In this document: positions 1-4,236 of the stretch, one piece after another
How positions within the stretch are numbered: position 1 is the first letter of the stretch
How the letters are laid out: every line of letters begins with the position of its first letter
Source: an uncultured Clostridia bacterium
Lineage (GTDB): Bacteria > Bacillota > Clostridia > Oscillospirales > Ruminococcaceae
DNA: 8,181 nt
Assembly (NCBI GenBank): GCA_937894185.1
Contig: CALCSA010000093.1
Location: 1-8,181 of the forward strand
Direction: 5' to 3'
Notes under the pieces: generated by a model
Database searches by the model: none
Seen by the model: only the letters and a program-made list of their open reading frames with translations
What the model was told of the DNA's origin: nothing
Program-made: the position numbers and the translations under genes

Positions 1-65
1 ATCGAGCATGTTTTAAGTGGTGCGAGTATAATTTAGCAAATCCTAGGGAAAATGGCAAGGTTTTG

Positions 66-74
66 TGCTATACT
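66..74 (+). promoter_or_regulatory. Candidate extended -10 promoter for the polyamine operon
   Basis: The bases TGCTATACT form an extended -10 element (TGn followed by TATACT, five of six matches to TATAAT). No convincing -35 hexamer lies 16-18 bases upstream, which is tolerable for an extended -10 promoter. Transcription would start near 81, giving a leader of about 36 nt before the first gene. A second TATAAT at 27-32 is an alternative but also lacks a clear -35. This is a pattern match only. Confidence 0.35.
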
Positions 75-116
75 AATGACAAACCGAAAAGGATATTGTC
101 TAGCAAAGGAGAAAGC

Positions 117-1331
117 ATGATGGCCAAGAAGACTCTGATTATCGGAGCCGGAGGCGTAGCCGGCGTAGCCGTACACAAATGCTGCCAAAACAGCGAAATT
201 TTTCCCGACATTATGATAGCCAGCCGCACCAAAGAAAAATGCGACAAGCTGCGGGAAGAGGCCTTGGCCCGCACCGGCAGCTCCACTAAAATTTCCACGG
301 CCCAGCTGGACGCCATGGATGTAAAGGCCACCACAAAGCTTATTCAGGAATACGGCGCCGATCTGGTGCTGAATCTGGCGCTGCCCTATCAGGATCTGGC
401 CATTATGGACGCCTGTCTGGCCGCCGGGGTGGACTATGTGGATACCGCCAACTACGAGCCGGAGGATACGGCAAAGTTTGAATACAAGTGGCAGTGGGCC
501 TACCGGGACCGCTATCGGGACGCAGGCATCACCGCTTTGCTGGGCAGCGGCTTTGACCCGGGAGTCACCAGCGTGTTTTCCGCCTATGCCCTCAAGCACT
601 ACTTTGACGAAATCAACTATATCGACATTCTGGACTGCAACGGAGGGGATCACGGTTATCCCTTTGCCACCAACTTCAACCCGGAAATTAACATCCGGGA
701 GGTGTCCGCTCAGGGCAGCTACTGGGAGGACGGCCGGTGGGTTCACACTCAGCCCATGGAGATCAAGCGGGAGTATGATTTTGCGCAGGTGGGGCAAAAG
801 GATATGTATCTGCTCCACCACGAGGAAATTGAATCTCTGGCCCTCAACATCCCCGGCATCAAGCGGATTCGCTTCTTCATGACTTTTGGGCAAAGTTATC
901 TGACCCATCTCAAGTGTCTGGAAAACGTGGGGATGACCTCCATCGAGCCCATTGAGTTCGAGGGGCATCAGATCATCCCCCTGCAGTTCCTCAAGGCGGT
1001 ATTGCCCGACCCCTCCTCCCTTGGACCCCGCACCGTAGGTAAAACCAACATCGGCTGCATCTTCCAAGGCGTGAAGGATGGAAAGCCCCGCAACCTGTAT
1101 ATCTACAACGTCTGCGACCATCAGGAGTGCTATAAGGAGGTGGGTAGTCAGGCGGTGGCCTACACCACCGGCGTTCCCGCCATGATCGGCGCCATGATGC
1201 TCCTCACCGGAGCGTGGAAAGGCCCCGGCGTGTTTAACATTGAGGAGTTTGACCCCGATCCCTTTATGGATGCCCTCAACCAGTGGGGCCTGCCTTGGAT
1301 AATTGACGAGAACCCCGTGCTGGTGGACTAA
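117..1331 (+). CDS. Carboxynorspermidine/carboxyspermidine synthase (dehydrogenase), saccharopine dehydrogenase family
   Basis: This cytosolic enzyme (often called CASDH) reductively condenses L-aspartate 4-semialdehyde with putrescine or 1,3-diaminopropane, using NADPH, to give carboxyspermidine or carboxynorspermidine. The 404-residue length fits the family. An N-terminal Rossmann fold is visible: a hydrophobic strand TLIIG leads into the glycine-rich GAGGVAGVAVHKC at residues 10-22, the form typical of this subfamily, and IASRTKEK (34-41) follows at the end of the second strand. The motif GSGFDPGVTSVF (143-154) and the NGGDHGYPFATNFNPE stretch (175-190) are also characteristic. The start is chosen at the first of two consecutive ATGs. 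AGGAG at 107-111 lies 5 nt before ATG 117 and 8 nt before ATG 120, so the second is equally possible. An in-frame ATG at 63 lacks a ribosome binding site. The downstream neighbour nspC catalyses the next step, which strongly supports the assignment. Whether the substrate is putrescine or diaminopropane cannot be read from the sequence. Confidence 0.93.
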   Translation: MMAKKTLIIGAGGVAGVAVHKCCQNSEIFPDIMIASRTKEKCDKLREEALARTGSSTKISTAQLDAMDVKATTKLIQEYGADLVLNLALPYQDLAIMDACLAAGVDYVDTANYEPEDTAKFEYKWQWAYRDRYRDAGITALLGSGFDPGVTSVFSAYALKHYFDEINYIDILDCNGGDHGYPFATNFNPEINIREVSAQGSYWEDGRWVHTQPMEIKREYDFAQVGQKDMYLLHHEEIESLALNIPGIKRIRFFMTFGQSYLTHLKCLENVGMTSIEPIEFEGHQIIPLQFLKAVLPDPSSLGPRTVGKTNIGCIFQGVKDGKPRNLYIYNVCDHQECYKEVGSQAVAYTTGVPAMIGAMMLLTGAWKGPGVFNIEEFDPDPFMDALNQWGLPWIIDENPVLVD

Positions 1332-1351
1332 GATTTTGAAATAAAGCTCCC

Positions 1352-1397
1352 ACCGCCAAAGGTCGACCGCCTTTGGCGGTTCCCTTGGGGAAAGGGA
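1352..1397 (+). repeat. Two adjoining hairpins in the synthase-nspC gap
   Basis: The first hairpin is a perfect 11-bp stem, ACCGCCAAAGG at 1352-1362 pairing with CCTTTGGCGGT at 1370-1380, with a 7-nt loop. The second follows with no gap: TCCCTT at 1381-1386 pairs with AAGGGA at 1392-1397 around a 5-nt loop. There is no T-run after either, so this is not a standard intrinsic terminator. The nspC ribosome binding site at 1411-1415 is left unpaired. Possible roles are partial attenuation, protection of the upstream mRNA from 3' decay, or a dispersed intergenic repeat. The sequence does not say which. Confidence 0.6.
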
Positions 1398-1421
1398 AAT
1401 CGTGGGACAAGGAGGAACCCC

Positions 1422-2555
1422 ATGCGGATAGAAGAGCTGCCCACCCCCTGTTTTGTGGTGGACGAGGCTTTGATTATACGGAATCTAAACCTTTTGCGGG
1501 GAGTTATGGACCGGACCGGGTGCAAAATCCTGCTGGCCCAGAAGGCGTTTTCCATGTTCCGCCTGTACCCCCTCATCGGCCGGTATTTGGCGGGAACCGC
1601 CGCAAGCGGCCTCTACGAAGCCAAGCTGGGCCGGGAAATGGGGGGCGAGAACCATGTGTTTTGCACCGCCTACCGGGACAGCGAGTTTGAGGAGATCACC
1701 CAAATCTGCGGCCACATCATCTTCAACTCCTTTGGGCAGTTGGAGCGGTTTGGGGATCAAGCTCTGGCGGCAGGGGCCAGCATTGGCATCCGGGTCAATC
1801 CCCAGTGCTCCACTCAGGGGGATCAGGCCATTTACGACCCTTGCTCTCCCGGCTCCCGGCTGGGGGTGACGCTGGAACACTTCCGCCCCGATCTGCTGGA
1901 GCGGTACCGGGTGGAAGGGCTTCACTTTCACACCCTTTGCGAGCAGGATGCCGCCCCTCTGGCCCAGACAGTGGAGGCGCTGGAACGCAGCTTTTCCCCC
2001 TTTCTGCCCCGGATGCAGTGGCTGAATTTGGGGGGAGGCCACCACATCACCCGGGAGGGCTACGATATCCCTCTGCTGGAGCAGGTGATTCGCCACCTGC
2101 AAAAGACCTATAACGTACAGGTGTATCTGGAACCGGGAGAGGCCATTGCCCTGGGCGCCGGGTTTCTGGTGACCACTGTGCTGGATGTGACCCAAAACGC
2201 AGGGATAAAAAACGCCATACTGGATACTTCCGCCGCCTGCCACATGCCCGATGTGCTGGAAATGCCCTACCGCCCGCCTCTGGTTCATGGGGGAGAGCCG
2301 GGAGAAAAGCCCCACACCTACCGTTTGGGAGGCCCCACCTGCCTGGCGGGGGATATTGTGGGGGACTACAGCTTTGATCAGCCTCTGCAGGTGGGGGACC
2401 GCCTGATGTTCGGGGATATGGCCATCTACTCTATGGTCAAAACCAACACCTTTAACGGCATGCCTCTGCCCGCCATTGTCCTGCGCGACAGCGGGGGAGT
2501 TTGCACCGTCGTCAAAGAGTTCGGATATGAAGCCTTTCGCAGCCGTCTTTCGTGA
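1422..2555 (+). CDS. nspC: Carboxynorspermidine/carboxyspermidine decarboxylase
   Basis: This PLP-dependent decarboxylase of the alanine racemase/ornithine decarboxylase fold (fold type III) removes the carboxyl group from carboxy(nor)spermidine, yielding spermidine or norspermidine. The 377-residue length is normal for the family. The N-terminal barrel begins with LPTPCFVVDE (6-15). The PLP Schiff-base lysine is K41 in LLAQKAFSMF. HFHTLCEQ (168-175) and the phosphate-gripping NLGGGHH (202-208) follow, then EPGEA (237-241). The C-terminal beta domain carries the catalytic-cysteine segment AACHMPDVLEMPYRP (C273) and GGPTCLAGD (303-311). All key residues are present. ATG 1422 is set by GGAGG at 1411-1415, 6 nt upstream. 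The gene lies 90 nt after the synthase and almost certainly shares its transcript. No spermidine synthase (speE) is visible in the window, consistent with use of the aspartate-semialdehyde route. Confidence 0.95.
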   Translation: MRIEELPTPCFVVDEALIIRNLNLLRGVMDRTGCKILLAQKAFSMFRLYPLIGRYLAGTAASGLYEAKLGREMGGENHVFCTAYRDSEFEEITQICGHIIFNSFGQLERFGDQALAAGASIGIRVNPQCSTQGDQAIYDPCSPGSRLGVTLEHFRPDLLERYRVEGLHFHTLCEQDAAPLAQTVEALERSFSPFLPRMQWLNLGGGHHITREGYDIPLLEQVIRHLQKTYNVQVYLEPGEAIALGAGFLVTTVLDVTQNAGIKNAILDTSAACHMPDVLEMPYRPPLVHGGEPGEKPHTYRLGGPTCLAGDIVGDYSFDQPLQVGDRLMFGDMAIYSMVKTNTFNGMPLPAIVLRDSGGVCTVVKEFGYEAFRSRLS

Positions 2556-2568
2556 GAAAGGCGGCTTT
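2541..2568 (+). terminator. Terminator-like hairpin overlapping the nspC stop codon
   Basis: An 11-bp stem with one G-U pair joins AGCCGTCTTTC (2541-2551) to GAAAGGCGGCT (2556-2566). The tetraloop is GTGA (GNRA class, closed by C-G), a very stable type. The stop codon TGA (2553-2555) is in the loop. Only a short T-run follows (three Ts, then ACTCAT), so termination may be partial. It marks the end of the polyamine operon. Confidence 0.45.
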
Positions 2569-2604
2569 ACTCATACAGCGACCTATGGACAACGAGTAAA
2601 ATTG

Positions 2605-2632
2605 TTCACAAATAATTTACTAAAAGTTATAA
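2605..2632 (+). promoter_or_regulatory. Candidate PhoP (PHO) box upstream of promoter P2
   Basis: Three hexamers occur exactly 11 bp apart: TTCACA (2605-2610), TTTACT (2616-2621) and TTATAA (2627-2632). The PhoP box described in Bacillus is a set of TT(A/C/T)ACA repeats with about this spacing. The first repeat matches fully, the second at five of six positions and the third at four of six. AT-rich DNA produces such matches by chance, so support comes mainly from the period and from a similar pair upstream of pstS (3271-3287). Confidence 0.3.
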
Positions 2633-2633
2633 T
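2605..2633 (+). promoter_or_regulatory. Upstream promoter P1 of the intergenic unit
   Basis: TTCACA at 2605-2610 (five of six matches to TTGACA), a 17-nt spacer and a consensus TATAAT at 2628-2633 make a good sigma-A-type promoter, with a start expected near 2640. The same bases can also be read as an 11-bp-period repeat resembling a PhoP box, which would make this a binding site for P2 rather than a promoter. The two readings compete. Confidence 0.5.
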
Positions 2634-2639
2634 ATTCTA

Positions 2640-2674
2640 TTGACAAAAGCCTGATCACAGGGGTATACTATAAT
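2640..2674 (+). promoter_or_regulatory. Strong sigma-A-type promoter P2 of the intergenic unit
   Basis: A perfect TTGACA at 2640-2645 is followed 18 nt later by TATACT at 2664-2669. TATAAT overlaps at 2669-2674, but with a 23-nt spacer it is unlikely to be the one used. The DNA upstream (2598-2639) is AT-rich like an UP element. Transcription is expected to start near 2676. The nearest recognisable gene downstream is pstS, 700 bases away and behind a strong terminator, so the promoter most likely serves something inside the intergenic region. Confidence 0.65.
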
Positions 2675-2707
2675 TAAAGAACGGGAAGAATAAAAAGCAA
2701 TACGCAG

Positions 2708-2734
2708 CTTGTTCCCGGGCTATTTTGGAACAAG
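2708..2734 (+). other. Leader hairpin in the intergenic transcript
   Basis: CTTGTTCC at 2708-2715 and GGAACAAG at 2727-2734 form a perfect 8-bp stem with an 11-nt loop. It sits in the expected 5' leader of the P2 transcript, just before a purine-rich possible ribosome binding site (2734-2742) of the small ORF at 2752. It could stabilise the 5' end or affect access to that site. It has no T-run and is not a terminator. Confidence 0.45.
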
Positions 2735-2751
2735 GGAAAGGGGTGGTTCCG

Positions 2752-2823
2752 ATGTACAAGGAAGAAGAAAGCCGAAAGCACCTGGGGCCCAGCGCCAGCC
2801 CCGGCCGCCTTGCCCGACCTTAA
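2752..2823 (+). CDS. Candidate small ORF of 23 residues, unknown function
   Basis: An ATG-started frame of 23 codons follows the P2 promoter and leader hairpin. A purine-rich GGGAAAGGGG ends about 9 nt before the ATG and could bind ribosomes, though it lacks a clean GGAGG. The peptide begins MYKEEESRKHLGP and continues rich in proline, serine, alanine and arginine, with no hydrophobic segment. Composition across the ORF is GC-rich like the real genes and unlike the flanking DNA. I do not recognise it. It may be a leader peptide, a small protein, or chance. Confidence 0.22.
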   Translation: MYKEEESRKHLGPSASPGRLARP

Positions 2824-2888
2824 CTCGCGGTATTTATCCATTGTAAAGAAAGTGGACACAACCGAACCCCATTGGCGGAGGTAGCCAT

Positions 2889-3005
2889 TTGCAGCAGGCG
2901 GGTTTTGTTGGCGGAATCAAATGGCGAAAATATAAATTTGGAGCAAACGTAAAACCAACCATATTCAGTCCAAGTTTATTGAAAAACGCGTCGAATCAAC
3001 TCTAA
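2889..3005 (+). CDS. Candidate small ORF of 38 residues with TTG start, unknown function
   Basis: A strong Shine-Dalgarno GGAGGT at 2877-2882 is followed after 6 nt by TTG 2889, opening a frame that runs to TAA at 3003-3005. The same frame is open from 2847 with no ATG. The peptide begins MQQAGFVGGIKWRKYKFG and ends KNASNQL. It is basic, with no clear membrane segment. I do not recognise it. The good spacing and uninterrupted frame are the only support; a TTG start and AT-rich composition weaken it. It may be the tail of a decayed gene. Confidence 0.18.
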   Translation: MQQAGFVGGIKWRKYKFGANVKPTIFSPSLLKNASNQL

Positions 3006-3132
3006 GCAAATAATTTGTGATAAAGGAGTTTTAGATCAAGGGATTGGCAGTACGTGTCAAAAAGCGTAAGTTGCACCTCTGCCGGCAGAACCTGTATAGG
3101 TAAATCCAAGAAATAATCTCCTCACGCATTAC

Positions 3133-3183
3133 CCCCGCAAAGCCTTGGCTCATGTGCCAAAATAGATAGGTTGTTTGCGCGGG
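3133..3183 (+). ncRNA. Foldable segment just upstream of the terminator, possible structured RNA 3' part
   Basis: Nested complementarity is visible. CGCAAA (3136-3141) pairs with TTTGCG (3174-3179). CCC (3133-3135) pairs with GGG (3181-3183) across a one-base bulge. TTGGC (3145-3149) pairs with GCCAA (3156-3160) around a 6-nt loop. Together they make an irregular long hairpin ending shortly before the A-run and terminator, as expected of a non-coding RNA or structured 3' UTR. I could not match it to tmRNA, RNase P RNA, SRP RNA or a riboswitch I know. Confidence 0.25.
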
Positions 3184-3201
3184 ATATCAAAAAATTAAAA
3201 A

Positions 3202-3234
3202 GCCGCATTCCCAAAGGGGAGTGCGGCCTTTTTT
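3202..3234 (+). terminator. Strong intrinsic terminator before the pst operon, possibly bidirectional
   Basis: GCCGCATTCCC (3202-3212) pairs with GGGAGTGCGGC (3217-3227) through 11 bp with one G-U pair, around an AAAG loop, followed by C and six Ts (3229-3234). On the other strand the A-run upstream (3189-3201) would give a T-rich tail, so it may work both ways. No + strand gene ends nearby, so it most plausibly ends the transcript from the 2605-2674 promoters and insulates the pst operon. Confidence 0.85.
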
Positions 3235-3270
3235 CGCGTTTGGGCATTGTTATGGCAGATCTTGCGTGTT

Positions 3271-3287
3271 TTTACATACCTCTTACA
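3271..3287 (+). promoter_or_regulatory. Candidate PhoP box upstream of pstS
   Basis: TTTACA (3271-3276) and CTTACA (3282-3287) are direct repeats 11 bp apart, close to the TT(A/C/T)ACA repeats bound by PhoP-type regulators. They lie between the upstream terminator and pstS, where a phosphate-starvation promoter is expected. The operon encodes its own PhoB/PhoP regulator, so autoregulation is plausible. No clear -35 or -10 pair accompanies it, as is common at activated promoters, and I could not fix the transcription start. Confidence 0.42.
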
Positions 3288-3309
3288 CAAAGCCCCGTTT
3301 GTTTTTTAC

Positions 3310-3329
3310 GCCCGGTCTTTAAACTGGGC
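3310..3329 (+). other. Hairpin in the pstS leader
   Basis: GCCCGGT (3310-3316) pairs with ACTGGGC (3323-3329) in a 7-bp stem with one G-U pair and a 6-nt loop. No T-run follows. It lies 30 nt before the pstS ribosome binding site and may stabilise the 5' end of the operon mRNA, if transcription starts upstream of it. Confidence 0.4.
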
Positions 3330-3372
3330 TTGTATGAAAAAACAAATGAGAATGTTATGGAGGAATAAAAAA

Positions 3373-4236
3373 ATGAAACAAACAATCACCCTACTTCTGG
3401 CGGCTCTTATGCTGCTGATGGCCGTTACCGGATGCACCCAAGGCGGCGCTCAGGATGCCGGAAAGAACATCACCGTAGTCTCCCGGGAGGACGGCAGCGG
3501 AACCCGGGGCGCCTTTATTGAGCTGTTTGGGGTAGAGGCGAAGGGGGAGGACGGCTCTAAAAAGGATATGACCACCAAAGAAGCCCTCATCGTCAATAAA
3601 ACCGACGTGATGCTCACCAACATCGCCGGCGACCCCAACGCCATTGGCTATGTGTCTATGGGCTCCCTAAACAACACGGTCAAGGCTTTGTCCATTGACG
3701 GGGCAGCCGCCACCGCCGCAAACGTGCAAAACGGAAGCTATCCCATTGCAAGGCCCTTTATCATCGCCACACGGGATGATGTTTCGGAGCTGGCTCAGGA
3801 CTTTATTCGGTTTATCCTGTCCAAAGAGGGGCAGGCGGTGGTGGGGGGGAGCTACACCGCCGTCGACGAAAACGCCCCCGCCTATGAGGGCGTAAAGCCC
3901 GAGGGGAAAATCAGCGTAGCCGGGTCCTCTTCCGTCACCCCCATTATGGAAAAGCTCAAGGAAGCCTACCTGACTCTGAATCCCAAGGCTGCCATCGAAA
4001 TTCAGATGAGCGATTCCACCGCCGGCATGACCGCCGCCATGGAGGGAACCTGTGACATCGGCATGGCAAGCCGGGCCCTGAAGGAAAGCGAACTGGCCCA
4101 GCTGACCGGGACAGCTATTGCTCTGGATGGCATCGCTGTCATCGTCCACCCCGGGAACCCGGTGGTAGATATGACCGGTGAGCAGGTGCGCAGCATCTTT
4201 ACCGGCGAAACCACCACTTGGGAAGGCCTGCAATGA
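3373..4236 (+). CDS. pstS: Phosphate ABC transporter substrate-binding lipoprotein PstS, domain order circularly permuted
   Basis: PstS captures inorganic phosphate outside the membrane and delivers it to PstCAB. The 287-residue protein starts with a lipoprotein signal: basic KQ, a hydrophobic core, and lipobox VTGC with lipidated C21. ATG 3373 is set by GGAGG at 3359-3363, 9 nt upstream. Phosphate-binding motifs are all visible: VVSREDGSGTRGAF (R38, S42, G43, T44, matching the R-x3-SGT set of E. coli PstS), GSSSVTP (184-190), SDST (214-217) and CDIGMASR (228-235, D228). The order is odd. In ordinary PstS the GSSSVTP half comes first and the SREDGSGT half second. Here the second half (about 33-168) precedes the first (about 178-287), joined by a short linker near PAYEGVKPEGK. 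The protein ends at TTWEGLQ, exactly where the normal chain would continue into ITVVSR. No frameshift is evident, so it looks like a working permuted protein. Its stop overlaps the pstC start. Confidence 0.92.
   Translation: MKQTITLLLAALMLLMAVTGCTQGGAQDAGKNITVVSREDGSGTRGAFIELFGVEAKGEDGSKKDMTTKEALIVNKTDVMLTNIAGDPNAIGYVSMGSLNNTVKALSIDGAAATAANVQNGSYPIARPFIIATRDDVSELAQDFIRFILSKEGQAVVGGSYTAVDENAPAYEGVKPEGKISVAGSSSVTPIMEKLKEAYLTLNPKAAIEIQMSDSTAGMTAAMEGTCDIGMASRALKESELAQLTGTAIALDGIAVIVHPGNPVVDMTGEQVRSIFTGETTTWEGLQ

Larger units (their letters stand above)
2556..3372 (+). other. Long intergenic region between nspC and pstS
   Basis: About 800 bases hold no gene that I recognise on either strand. Most of the stretch is visibly more AT-rich than the flanking genes, except about 2755-2830. 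Supported contents, in order, are tandem promoters (2605-2674), an 8-bp leader hairpin (2708-2734), two weak small ORFs (2752-2823 and 2889-3005), a 12-bp perfect palindrome (3078-3089), a foldable segment (3133-3183), a strong terminator (3202-3234), a possible PhoP box (3271-3287) and a leader hairpin before pstS (3310-3329). A promoter-to-terminator unit without a clear product suggests a non-coding RNA or small-protein mRNA. A decayed gene remnant is the alternative. Confidence 0.7.

Noticed and set aside
33..1121. Long minus-strand open frame opposite the carboxynorspermidine synthase
   Set aside because: The + strand frame has clear Rossmann and family motifs. The antisense frame has no recognisable domain and arises from GC-rich codon bias.
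2674..2859. Minus-strand 61-codon frame in the intergenic region
   Set aside because: It starts with GTG, has no ribosome binding site on that strand, runs into the strong + strand promoter, and shows no recognisable similarity.
2831..2862. GTGGACACAACC resembling an insertion-sequence end (TGTCCACTTT on the other strand)
   Set aside because: I found no matching inverted copy, target duplication or transposase fragment in the window; the resemblance is from memory only.
2941..3005. GCAAACGTAAAA recalling the resume codons of tmRNA (ssrA)
   Set aside because: The tag would be far too long and does not end in the usual LAA. No tRNA-like domain or CCA end is present.
3071..3100. TTGCAC-18-TATAGG as an extra promoter in the intergenic region
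   Set aside because: Only three of six and four of six matches to consensus, much weaker than the tandem promoters upstream.
3022..3103. AAAGGAG followed 6 nt later by an open frame of 22 codons beginning ATC AAG GGA, rich in Lys/Arg
   Set aside because: ATC is not a normal start codon and the first TTG is 15 nt from the ribosome binding site. It may be a small gene that lost its ATG, but I cannot support it.
3171..3368. 65-codon + strand frame starting with TTG before pstS
   Set aside because: It reads straight through the strong intrinsic terminator and the likely pst promoter, and has no ribosome binding site.
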